From: Aeriscardovia sp.
GTDB taxonomy: Bacteria; Actinomycetota; Actinomycetes; Actinomycetales; Bifidobacteriaceae
Reading direction: 5' to 3'
Length of the DNA: 6,662 bases
Assembly (NCBI GenBank): GCA_017538865.1
Contig: JAFYIA010000045.1
Coordinates: 1 to 6,662, forward strand
The position numbers were made by a program, and so were the translations under genes. Below are positions 1 to 5,535 of the stretch, piece after piece. The notes under the pieces were generated by a model. It was given only the letters and a program-made list of their open reading frames with translations. It did not search any database and was not told the DNA's origin. Each line of letters opens with the position of its first letter. Position 1 is the first letter of the stretch.

Positions 1-1149
1 AACGGTTATGCGCGGGTCTTCGAAGGAGGCCTGGGCGTGGCGTATGAGGGAGGCCAAAGACAGGTAGTTGTGGGCGTAGTCCACGTAGACCGTGATTCCG
101 GGCGCGGGGTCCAGCCTCTCCATCCTCCCGGCCACCTTCACCTTTTCCAGGGCGTGCAGGGCCGGGGAGGACGCCGGCACCCCGCACTCTATGGCGATCC
201 CTATGGCGGCCATGGCGTTGGCCAGGTTGAAGTCCCCTTCCATGGAGAGGCGGAAGACCCCCAGGCTCCTTCCCTCGAAGAAGACCTCGGGCCCCTCGCA
301 CGTCTTTTTCAAAAAGAGGTCCGAAGAGGGGGAGGAGAGGGAGAAGGAGAGGCTCTCCGCCTTCCCTTTGGCCGCCTGCGCCACGGGCCTTTCCCACTCC
401 CCCAGGTCTGCGCTGTACACAGCCGCCCGGCTGTTTTCAAGCAGCCGCCTCTTGCAGTAGAAGTAGTCCTCGAAGTTGGGGTGCTCGGAGGGGGAGACGT
501 GGTCAGGGGAGATGTTCAGGAACGCCCCCGCGTCGAACTCGATCCCGAAAGTCCTCGAGACCTTGTACGCCTGGCTCGACACTTCCATCACGAAGTGCCC
601 CACTCCGTTTTCGAGGGCTGAGGAGAGGGCCTTGAAAATGTCTAAAGACTCGGGAGTTGTGAGAGAGGAGGGGGTGAAGTTCTTCCCGTCCGCGCAGTTT
701 TTTGCAGAAGAGAGCAGGCCGCAGCTTCCAAAGTGCGAGGCCAGGATTGCGCGGGCGAAGAAGGCGGTAGTGGTCTTCCCCTTAGTGCCGGTGATCCCCG
801 CCAGGCACAGCCTTTCCTGCGGGTAGGAGTAGAACCATGCCCCCACCTCGGCCATGGCTTTGGCCGCGTCTTCCACTATGATCTGGGTCCCAGGAAAGGA
901 AGGGAAGGGGGCGGAAGACACGCAAAGGCGCGTCCTTGTCCCTCTTAGGTACTCTTCCTTGAAGGCGCCCTTGCAAAAAAGCAGGGTGGAAGGGGAGCAG
1001 CCTTTGGTGGTGTAGGAGAGGGAATCTATTTCAAGCTCCGGGGCGTCTTCGGGATCGCACCCCCAACCCCGGGGGGATATGACTTCCCTCAGCATCCCCT
1101 TTTCCTTTAGGAGCCTCACTACGGCCCTGGATCCCGCTTTCCTCTCCAC
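1..1149 (-). CDS. murE: UDP-N-acetylmuramyl-tripeptide synthase MurE, probably L-lysine-adding; C-terminus beyond window
   Basis: This cytoplasmic Mur ligase would add the third stem-peptide residue to UDP-MurNAc-L-Ala-D-Glu using ATP. I read 383 residues with no stop before the left edge; roughly the last 100 of a typical enzyme of about 480 are missing. Visible motifs are the ATP loop GITGTKGKTTT (118-128), LTTPES (163-168), MEVSSQAY (188-195), LNISPDH (211-217), FEDYFYCKRRLLENS (226-240) with K233 as the probable carbamylated lysine, GRMERL (341-346) and VDYAHNYLSL (356-365). GTKGKTT, PDH...EHP.FEDYFY.KR and DYAHN..SL resemble streptococcal L-Lys MurE more than Dap-type enzymes. The residues that decide specificity (DDPN versus DNPR) lie outside the window. 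The GTG start shares its G with the TAG of the upstream exonuclease gene, which suggests coupled translation, and the reading VVRLLKEKGMLREVI near the start aligns with the family N-terminus. Family assignment is secure; substrate is an inference. Confidence 0.93.
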   Translation of the reverse strand, partial: MERKAGSRAVVRLLKEKGMLREVISPRGWGCDPEDAPELEIDSLSYTTKGCSPSTLLFCKGAFKEEYLRGTRTRLCVSSAPFPSFPGTQIIVEDAAKAMAEVGAWFYSYPQERLCLAGITGTKGKTTTAFFARAILASHFGSCGLLSSAKNCADGKNFTPSSLTTPESLDIFKALSSALENGVGHFVMEVSSQAYKVSRTFGIEFDAGAFLNISPDHVSPSEHPNFEDYFYCKRRLLENSRAAVYSADLGEWERPVAQAAKGKAESLSFSLSSPSSDLFLKKTCEGPEVFFEGRSLGVFRLSMEGDFNLANAMAAIGIAIECGVPASSPALHALEKVKVAGRMERLDPAPGITVYVDYAHNYLSLASLIRHAQASFEDPRITV

Positions 1150-1871
1150 TACAGCCCCCACTCTTCTTCCACCTTGCGGGCGCCCTTTTCCTCTGCCCAC
1201 CTGTTCCACCCTTCGGCCCACCTCTTGTAGGCCTTCCGCTGCCAGTCCATGGCTGGGAGGGGCAGTTCCGGATGGCAGGCCGCTATGGCGCACATGAGGT
1301 CCACTGCGGCCTGGGTGTCGACCCGGGCGTCGTGGTAGTCGCCCCTGGGGGTCACCCCCCACCACTCCATGGCGTTTTCAAGCTTCCTCTTTCCGGGGCG
1401 GTGCGAGAGCTCGCGGTCGAAGACCAGGGGGTCGAGGACGGAAAGGCGGGAAAGCTTTTCCGCCAGGTCCCCCCTCCCCACTTTCTCAAGATCGCTTTCC
1501 AGCATCCCTATGTCGAACTTTGCGTTGTAGGCCACGAGCGGGATGCCCTTTTCCTGGGCGAGGAGGATGGCCTTTGCCATCTCCTCCACCCCCTCCTTCT
1601 GGTCCCCGCCGTTTTTTTCCACAAACTCCTGGGTGAAGCCGTTCACGGCCGAAGCTGCGGGATCTATGGGGGCGTGGGGGTTCAAAAGGAAGTTGAAGAC
1701 CTTGTCTTCCCCGGTCTTCCTGTCCCTGAGCACCAGGGAGGCGGAGATGATCGAGCTCCCCTTCCCGAGCCCCGTGGTTTCGGTGTCGAAGCCCAAAAGA
1801 TCGCAGGAAGCCAGGTCTTCCGGCTGCTTGGGCTCTTTTGCCAGTTCTTCCAAAATATCCATAACTACCAT
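1149..1871 (-). CDS. DEDDh-family 3'-5' exonuclease (DNA polymerase III epsilon-like)
   Basis: This is a DnaQ-fold 3'-5' exonuclease of 240 residues that uses two metal ions. The catalytic set is complete: FDTET (D29, E31) in ExoI, NAKFD (D120) in ExoII and YHDARVD (H180, D185, spaced H-x4-D) in ExoIII. A tryptophan-rich tail (about 208-240) resembles the C-terminal segment of actinobacterial stand-alone epsilon-like exonucleases. Proofreading or repair/RNA trimming are both possible; the sequence does not say which, and no polymerase domain is attached. Possible starts are GTG at 1877, ATG at 1871 and ATG at 1862. None has a convincing Shine-Dalgarno, and a -10-like TAATAT at 1898-1903 would give a very short leader. 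I took the first ATG. It is the first gene of a unit with murE, overlapping it by one base. Confidence 0.88.
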   Translation of the reverse strand: MVVMDILEELAKEPKQPEDLASCDLLGFDTETTGLGKGSSIISASLVLRDRKTGEDKVFNFLLNPHAPIDPAASAVNGFTQEFVEKNGGDQKEGVEEMAKAILLAQEKGIPLVAYNAKFDIGMLESDLEKVGRGDLAEKLSRLSVLDPLVFDRELSHRPGKRKLENAMEWWGVTPRGDYHDARVDTQAAVDLMCAIAACHPELPLPAMDWQRKAYKRWAEGWNRWAEEKGARKVEEEWGL

Positions 1872-1971
1872 TGTCACACTTTTGCTTTTTTAGTCTGATA
1901 TTATCTATTTTCGATCCTAATAAATCCGCATTTGGGACAATAAAGCCGGATTTACCGGAAAAGAGGGACAG
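1872..1971. promoter_or_regulatory. Divergent promoter region between the exonuclease gene and gap
   Basis: This roughly 100-bp AT-rich gap separates divergently transcribed genes. On the plus strand TGATATTAT (1896-1904) reads as an extended -10 (TGn plus TATTAT, five of six consensus bases), putting a gap start site near 1911 and a leader of about 60 nt. No good -35 sits at the usual distance; TTGTCA at 1871-1876 is 22 bp away, which is too far. On the minus strand TAATAT (1898-1903) overlaps it face to face and could serve the exonuclease gene. The gap ribosome binding site is GAGGG at 1963-1967, four bases from the ATG. Promoters are inferred by eye. Confidence 0.5.
1921..1954. promoter_or_regulatory. 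Perfect 8-bp inverted repeat upstream of gap, candidate operator
   Basis: TAAATCCG (1921-1928) and CGGATTTA (1947-1954) are exact reverse complements with an 18-bp spacer. They lie just downstream of the proposed gap start site and just ahead of its ribosome binding site. The arm centres are 26 bp apart, so the site could bind a dimer across more than two helical turns or fold in the 5' leader RNA. The binding protein is unknown, and the function is inference from position only. Confidence 0.35.
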
Positions 1972-3021
1972 ATGTCAGCAATTAAGATAGGCATAAACGG
2001 TTTCGGGCGCATAGGGCGCCTGGCTTTCCGCCGCATTTTCCAGCTCCAGCAGCAAGGGGGCGGCAGCCAGATAGAAGTCGTGGCCATAAACGACCTCACC
2101 ACCCCGGCCATGCTCGCTTACCTTCTCAAGTACGACAGCACCCACGGCAGGTTCCGCCACCTGGACGGGAGCGACGTGGAAGTCGAAAGCGACGACTCCC
2201 ACATCATCGTGGACGGGAAGGCCTATAGGGTGTACGCGGAGAAGGACGCCTCCCAGATCCCCTGGGTAGCCGAAGAGGGGGTGGACTACGTCCTGGAGTG
2301 CACCGGGTTCTACACTTCCTTCGACAAGAGCCAGGCCCACATAAGGGCCGGGGTGAAGAAGGTGCTGGTGTCGGCCCCCTGCAAGGACGAAGTGACCCCG
2401 ACCGTGGTGTACGGGGTGAACCACAAGATTTTGAAGAAGGAAGACACCGTGGTTTCCGCGGGCTCCTGCACCACCAACTCTTTGGCCCCCATGGTCGCCC
2501 TGCTAGACAAGGAATTTGGGATCAAGGCGGGCTTTATGACCACCATCCACGCCTACACCGCTTCCCAGATGCTCCTCGACGGCCCCCGCTTCTCTAACGC
2601 CAGGAGCAACAGGAGCGCCGGAGTAAACACCGTGGCCCACTCCAGCGGGGCCGCCAGCGCCATAGGCAAGGTCGTCCCCTCCGTCGACGGCAAGCTCACC
2701 GGCCACGCCCAGAGGGTGGCCGTGTGCGACGGATCTGTCACCGAGCTCACTTCCCTCCTGGGGCGCGAAACTTCCAAGGAAGAGATAAATTCCCTCTTCA
2801 AGAAAGCTTTCGCAGACGCGGACTATTTCGGCTACAACGGGGACGGGATAGTGTCCAGCGACATAATCGGAGACAGCCACGGCGGCGTTTTCGATCCGAC
2901 CCAGACCGACGTTTTGACCACCCCTTCCGGGCAGCTCGTCAGGACCGTTTCCTTCTATGACAACGAATACGGATTTACCTGCAACATGATAAGGACCCTG
3001 CTTTACTTCGCAGAGCTTTAA
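1972..3021 (+). CDS. gap: Glyceraldehyde-3-phosphate dehydrogenase, NAD-type
   Basis: This glycolytic enzyme oxidises and phosphorylates glyceraldehyde 3-phosphate to 1,3-bisphosphoglycerate in the cytosol. It has 349 residues, slightly longer than the usual 330-340 because of a Q/G-rich insert at 24-33. The Rossmann motif INGFGRIGRLAFRR is at 8-21 and the acidic residue favouring NAD over NADP is D41 in AIND. The catalytic cysteine is C166 in GSCTTN and the base H193 in TIHAYT. The C-terminal FYDNEYGF (328-335) matches the family WYDNEWGY. Two signature positions differ from the commonest form: AGSCTTNS in place of NASCTTNC, and F328 in place of the usual tryptophan. All catalytic residues remain, so it should be active. 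A GAGGG ribosome binding site precedes the ATG. The gene is monocistronic, bounded by the divergent promoter region and the terminator that follows. Confidence 0.97.
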   Translation: MSAIKIGINGFGRIGRLAFRRIFQLQQQGGGSQIEVVAINDLTTPAMLAYLLKYDSTHGRFRHLDGSDVEVESDDSHIIVDGKAYRVYAEKDASQIPWVAEEGVDYVLECTGFYTSFDKSQAHIRAGVKKVLVSAPCKDEVTPTVVYGVNHKILKKEDTVVSAGSCTTNSLAPMVALLDKEFGIKAGFMTTIHAYTASQMLLDGPRFSNARSNRSAGVNTVAHSSGAASAIGKVVPSVDGKLTGHAQRVAVCDGSVTELTSLLGRETSKEEINSLFKKAFADADYFGYNGDGIVSSDIIGDSHGGVFDPTQTDVLTTPSGQLVRTVSFYDNEYGFTCNMIRTLLYFAEL

Positions 3022-3031
3022 TCGGGTACAA

Positions 3032-3059
3032 AAAAACGGCGGGGCGACCCGCCGTTTTT
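3032..3059. terminator. Bidirectional intrinsic terminator between gap and the bL37 gene
   Basis: CGGCGGG (3037-3043) and CCCGCCG (3048-3054) form a 7-bp GC stem closed by a GCGA (GNRA-type) tetraloop. The flanking A5 (3032-3036) and T5 (3055-3059) extend the pairing and give a U-tract on both strands. It lies 10 bp after the gap stop and 14 bp after the end of the minus-strand bL37 gene, so it should end both convergent transcripts. Confidence 0.93.
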
Positions 3060-3073
3060 CATTTCCGTCCGGT

Positions 3074-3148
3074 TCAGGCGTTGGGCCTCTTGCCGTGGCA
3101 TGCCGCAGCGTGCCTCCTGGCCCTGCGCATTCTTCCTCTCTTTGCCAC
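3074..3148 (-). CDS. Small ribosomal protein bL37 of the actinobacterial large subunit
   Basis: This 24-residue, strongly basic peptide starts MAKRGRMRRARRH and ends CHGKRPNA. The MAKRGR start and the (N/C)HGKRPNA ending match, from memory, the actinobacterial 50S protein bL37 first seen in mycobacterial ribosome structures, a short peptide buried in 23S rRNA. The length of 24 also agrees. The start is GTG, preceded by a full AGGAGGT ribosome binding site (3152-3158) three bases upstream, which strongly supports translation. It is the third gene of the sigma/RsrA-like unit, 33 bp after the second, and lies directly before the bidirectional terminator. A cysteine stands where I recall asparagine in other members. 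At 75 bp it is below usual gene-calling cut-offs and easily missed. Confidence 0.85.
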   Translation of the reverse strand: MAKRGRMRRARRHAAACHGKRPNA

Positions 3149-3181
3149 TTTACCTCCTTTTCGCTTCCCGAAGTTCGGCAA

Positions 3182-3457
3182 TCACATGTTTTCAATCAAG
3201 GCGAAGCATTTTTCAAGCAGGCCGGCGGGGGCTTTGTCGGGCCTTAAAACCTGCTTTATCAGCTCTAGGACTTCCCTCTCCCGCTCGTCTGCATCCCTGT
3301 CGGGATCGAAGCTTTCCGTAAACCTGCTCTCGCTTCCCATAAGCTGTTCCAGGGCCAGCCCAGCCTGGTAGAGGTCGGAAAAGTCTTCCACGCAGGCCAC
3401 TTCCGTGCAGGCCTGCGAGACCACTACCAGGGCCATCCCTGTCTTTTGGGGATGCAT
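3182..3457 (-). CDS. RsrA-like putative anti-sigma protein lacking the HxxxCxxC zinc motif
   Basis: This 91-residue acidic protein sits where RsrA/RshA, the zinc-dependent redox anti-sigma factor, follows sigR/sigH. By-eye alignment with RsrA supports distant homology: ACVEDFSDLYQ (21-31) resembles CSEVLDHLYE, and LIKQVLRPDKAPAGLLEKCF (66-85) resembles the end of RsrA (LVKR...VPADLRAKV). The central HxxxCxxC segment that binds zinc and senses disulphide stress is replaced by the charged stretch FDPDRDADERERE (50-62), with no His or Cys. The only cysteines are C17, C22 and C84. There is no signal peptide or membrane segment. I chose ATG at 3457 because GAGGTG (3461-3466) lies three bases ahead; an in-frame TTG at 3475 has no such site. 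It starts 45 bp after the sigma gene. Role as an anti-sigma is inferred from position and weak similarity; it may be a non-redox sigma partner or something else. Confidence 0.7.
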   Translation of the reverse strand: MHPQKTGMALVVVSQACTEVACVEDFSDLYQAGLALEQLMGSESRFTESFDPDRDADEREREVLELIKQVLRPDKAPAGLLEKCFALIENM

Positions 3458-3502
3458 ATCCACCTCTCTTTGCAAATTGCCCGTTCAACCCTCTATTCTA
3501 GT

Positions 3503-4087
3503 TCACTCGGCCTTGAGCTTAGGGAGGGAAGCGTAGCCGGACAGATCCTTTTTGAGCTGGGTCCTGGCGCGGTTCAGGCGGCTCATGACAGTCCCTATCT
3601 TTATGTTGTTCTCCTCGGCCACCTGCTTGTAGCTCTTGCCGTCGACGGCCGTCTCTATGAAGATCTTGCGCCGCTCTTCCGGAAGGCGCTTTAATGCGTC
3701 GAGTATGTCTTTGGAAATCAGCCCGTCCATATAGGCCTGCTCGCTGCTCTTGGCGGATCCCGGATTCATCTTCCCCGCCTGGTAGAGCTTGCTGTCGCTG
3801 TAGTCTCCGCTGAAGGCGTCGAGCTTTTTGGGGCGCCTCTGAGCTTTGTGGTACTGGTTGAAATAGGTGTTTTTCAAAATCGTGCTCAGCCATGCCTCCA
3901 GATTCGTCCCGGGCTTAAAGGAACTGAAGGCCTTGAAGCCCTTTTCAAAGGTGTCCTGTACGAGGTCTTCGGCGTCAAAGGGGTTGTTCGTGTATTTCAT
4001 GGCCTGCCTGTAGAGCATGTCGACGGCGGGCAGGGCGTGACGTTCGAATGTTTTTTTGGGGTCCTCTTCTTCTTGCGCAGGGTCCAT
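3503..4087 (-). CDS. sigR: SigR/SigH-type ECF RNA polymerase sigma factor
   Basis: This ECF sigma factor directs RNA polymerase to a stress regulon; in actinobacteria this subfamily answers thiol-oxidative and heat stress. In 194 residues I see region 2 at about 14-85, with FERHALPAVDMLYRQA, the core-binding DAEDLVQDTF (38-47) and the SFKPGTNLEAWL (56-67) typical of SigR/SigH. Region 4 at about 125-182 carries the helix-turn-helix SYKQVAEENNIKIGTVMSRL. Linker and C-terminal tail are of usual length. ATG at 4087 is taken as the start; AGGAG lies 13 bases ahead, which is long. A TTG at 4099 is only one base from that site, so the exact start is uncertain. The gene heads a unit with the RsrA-like and bL37 genes. 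I found no SigR-type promoter (GGGAAT...GTT) upstream, so the usual autoregulation is not evident; a weak TATATC on the minus strand could be a -10. Confidence 0.92.
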   Translation of the reverse strand: MDPAQEEEDPKKTFERHALPAVDMLYRQAMKYTNNPFDAEDLVQDTFEKGFKAFSSFKPGTNLEAWLSTILKNTYFNQYHKAQRRPKKLDAFSGDYSDSKLYQAGKMNPGSAKSSEQAYMDGLISKDILDALKRLPEERRKIFIETAVDGKSYKQVAEENNIKIGTVMSRLNRARTQLKKDLSGYASLPKLKAE

Positions 4088-4293
4088 AAGCTGATCCAAA
4101 CTCCTGTGTACTGTCTTCTTTTTCTAGGATATACCCTCAGGTTTTAATTTCATCGCGCTCCAGGAGTATTATTGTGAGCGCCAGCTTGAAGAATCAAGAA
4201 AGAGGAGAAATCCCACCTGAGTGCCTTTCGTGGCGCTGGGTTTGATTGCAAGTGCGTTATTTTGACTTTCTCACTCTAAGGATTGGAGAAGTT
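4088..4293. promoter_or_regulatory. Divergent sigR/infC control region and infC 5' leader
   Basis: This stretch contains no gene I can support. On the plus strand TATTAT (4167-4172) is a good -10 with only a weak -35 (TTAATT, 4144-4149, 17 bp away), placing an infC start near 4179 and a leader of about 115 nt. The leader begins with AGCGCCA (4177-4183), which can pair with TGGCGCT (4231-4237) around a 47-nt loop. infC leaders in other bacteria are often regulatory (L20 or IF3 feedback), but I see no intrinsic terminator here, so attenuation is not shown. Functions are inferred. Confidence 0.4.
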
Positions 4294-4296
4294 ATA
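4285..4296 (+). promoter_or_regulatory. infC ribosome binding site and AUA start codon
   Basis: GGAG (4285-4288) is followed after five bases by ATA (4294-4296), the point where homology to actinobacterial IF3 begins (ISDLRINEEI against the usual ISTE/VSxEPRINERI). The in-frame TTG at 4246 and GTG at 4252 lack ribosome binding sites and would add about 15 residues unlike the family. An ATT at 4282 overlaps the GGAG site. Confidence 0.65.
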
Positions 4297-4947
4297 AGCG
4301 ATTTAAGGATCAACGAGGAGATCAAGTCCCCTCAAGTCCGCTTGATCGGCCCCAACGGCGAGCAGGTGGGAGTGATTTCCACATCCACCGCCCTAAACCT
4401 CGCCAGGGAAGCCAATCTGGACTTGGTGGAAGTGGCCTCCCAGGCCGTCCCCCCCGTGGTCAAGCTCATTGACTACGGCAAGTTCAAGTACGATGAGACG
4501 GTTAAGCAGCGCAAGGCCAAGCGCAACCAGAACAGGGCAGAGCTCAAGGAGATAAGGTTCCGCCTCAAGATCGACGACCACGATTTTGAGACGAAGGAGA
4601 ACCACACCCGCAAGTTCCTCCAAGGCGGAGACAAGGTCAAAGTGACCATAATGCTGAGGGGGAGGGAGAGGGCCCACCCCATCGGGGGCAAAGAGCTCCT
4701 GTTCCGCCTGGCCCAGGACGTAGCCGACATAAGCGCCATAGAGAGCCAGCCCAGGCAGGACGGAAGGGACATATGCATGACCCTCACGCCCAAGGTCAAG
4801 AAGGTGCACACCGAGTCGGAGCAGAGGCGCAGGGGGGAAGAGGCCAAGGCCGAGAGGCTGAGCAGGCAGGCTGCGCACCTCGAAGCCATAGAGAAAGCGC
4901 AAGCAGAACAGAACAAGGAGGAAAAAGATGCCCAAGTCGAAGACTAG
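4294..4947 (+). CDS. infC: Translation initiation factor IF-3, probable AUA start
   Basis: IF-3 binds the 30S subunit, prevents premature 50S joining and checks the start codon and initiator tRNA. From the AUA start it has 217 residues. The N-domain (about 1-70) includes RINEEIKSPQVRLIGPNGEQ and the signature KLIDYGKFKYDE (57-68). A lysine-rich linker (70-85) leads to the C-domain (about 83-170) with KEIRFRLKIDDHDFETK, KVKVTIMLRGRE and QDGRDICMTLTPK. A charged, Glu/Lys/Ala-rich tail (170-217) extends beyond the roughly 180-residue E. coli protein, as is common in actinobacteria. Non-AUG starts in infC underlie IF-3 feedback in E. coli (AUU), so an AUA start here would fit the same control. 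An open reading extends back to a TTG at 4246, but no homology or ribosome binding site supports it. The gene overlaps rpmI by 20 bp, and rpmI's ribosome binding site lies inside its 3' end. Confidence 0.95.
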   Translation: MSDLRINEEIKSPQVRLIGPNGEQVGVISTSTALNLAREANLDLVEVASQAVPPVVKLIDYGKFKYDETVKQRKAKRNQNRAELKEIRFRLKIDDHDFETKENHTRKFLQGGDKVKVTIMLRGRERAHPIGGKELLFRLAQDVADISAIESQPRQDGRDICMTLTPKVKKVHTESEQRRRGEEAKAERLSRQAAHLEAIEKAQAEQNKEEKDAQVED

Positions 4948-5128
4948 GCGGGCCGTGGCCAAGCGCATGAAGGTGACGGGTTCCGGAAAGCTCATAGCGT
5001 GCGGGTGCGGCATGAGGCACCACCTGGAATGCAAGAGCGCGCACAAGAAGCGCGAGCTGAGCGCGGACGCCAATATCGCCCAGTGCGAGGACAAAGTTAC
5101 GTGGAGAATGCTCGGGAAGAAGAAATAG
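4928..5128 (+). CDS. rpmI: 50S ribosomal protein L35 (bL35), cysteine-rich variant
   Basis: This large-subunit protein has 66 residues, the normal L35 length. The N-terminus MPKSKTRRAVAKRMKVTGSGK (1-21) and the end VTWRMLGKKK fit the family, as does RHHLE.KS in the middle. It is odd in carrying four cysteines: C25 and C27 in ACGCGMR where others have a basic/polar RQKAN-type stretch, C35 in place of the usual His/Lys after LE, and C53. This could be a metal site or simple drift; the sequence alone cannot decide. AGGAGG (4916-4921) six bases before the ATG lies inside infC, and the two genes overlap by 20 bp, so translation is probably coupled. Its place between infC and rplT is the conserved bacterial order. 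Confidence 0.95.
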   Translation: MPKSKTRRAVAKRMKVTGSGKLIACGCGMRHHLECKSAHKKRELSADANIAQCEDKVTWRMLGKKK

Positions 5129-5137
5129 AGGTTAAAA

Positions 5138-5530
5138 ATGGCACGTGTAAAGAGAGCTGTAAACGCGCACAAGAAGCGCCGCGTAGTGCTCGAAAGGGCT
5201 AAGGGCTACAGGGGGGCCAGGAGCAGGTCCTACAGGAGGGCCAAAGAGCAGCTCCTGCACTCTTTCAACTACTCCTTCAGGGACCGCCGCCACCGCGCCG
5301 GCCAATTCAGGAAGCTTTGGATAGAGAGGATTAACGCCGCCGCCAGGGAAGAGGGCCTGACTTACAACCGCTTCATCCAGGGCCTGCGCCTGGCCGGGGT
5401 CGAACTCGACAGGCGCTCCCTGGCCGGCCTCGCCGTACAGGATCCCGAAGTGTTCTCCTCCCTCGTCTCCAAGGCGAAAGCCGCCCTGCCCGAGGACGTC
5501 AACAAGCCCGTCGACCACATAGCCGCGTAG
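5138..5530 (+). CDS. rplT: 50S ribosomal protein L20 (bL20)
   Basis: L20 binds 23S rRNA early and is needed for 50S assembly; in several bacteria it also represses its own operon. It has 130 residues, about ten more than the E. coli protein, the extra length being a C-terminal tail (about 118-130) as often seen in actinobacteria. Family features include MARVKRAVNAHKKRR at the N-terminus, LERAKGYRGARSRSYRRAKEQ (18-38), FRDRRHRAGQFRKLWI.RINAA (47-69) and the globular RNA-binding end LTYNRFI.GL..AGVELDR. AGAGGT overlapping the rpmI stop supplies the ribosome binding site, and the gap to rpmI is 9 bp. It is the last gene of the infC operon. No plus-strand terminator follows; the hairpin at 5542-5561 has its T-tract on the other strand. 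Confidence 0.97.
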   Translation: MARVKRAVNAHKKRRVVLERAKGYRGARSRSYRRAKEQLLHSFNYSFRDRRHRAGQFRKLWIERINAAAREEGLTYNRFIQGLRLAGVELDRRSLAGLAVQDPEVFSSLVSKAKAALPEDVNKPVDHIAA

Positions 5531-5535
5531 GCATG

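Noticed and set aside
37..621. Long plus-strand open frame opposite murE
   Set aside because: It is antisense to a gene with continuous MurE homology, and its low-complexity Gly/Arg/Val composition is typical of high-GC shadow frames.
1272..1898. 208-codon plus-strand open frame opposite the exonuclease gene
   Set aside because: The minus-strand frame has an intact DEDDh motif set; the plus-strand translation shows no family motif.
2503..3195. 230-codon minus-strand open frame covering gap, the terminator and bL37
   Set aside because: It runs antisense to gap and through a strong bidirectional terminator and has no recognisable domain.
3213..3488. 91-codon minus-strand frame starting at an ATG between the sigma and RsrA-like genes
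   Set aside because: It is a different frame from the RsrA-like gene, rich in Gly/Arg/Pro, with no similarity to anti-sigma proteins; the RsrA-like frame has the better ribosome binding site.
4221..4265. Possible 14-residue hydrophobic leader peptide (GTG start) before infC
   Set aside because: The nearest ribosome binding site (GAGGAG, 4202-4207) is 13 bases away, there is no run of regulatory codons and no attenuator hairpin, so chance is as likely.
4393..5172. 259-codon minus-strand open frame opposite infC-rpmI
   Set aside because: It is antisense to well-conserved infC and rpmI; the apparent Leu-rich membrane look comes from reversed Glu/Lys-rich codons.
5038..5178. Direct repeat of about 15 bp containing CGCACAAGAAGCGC in rpmI and rplT
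   Set aside because: Both copies encode AHKKR-type basic motifs in ribosomal proteins with the same codon preference, so coding coincidence explains it.
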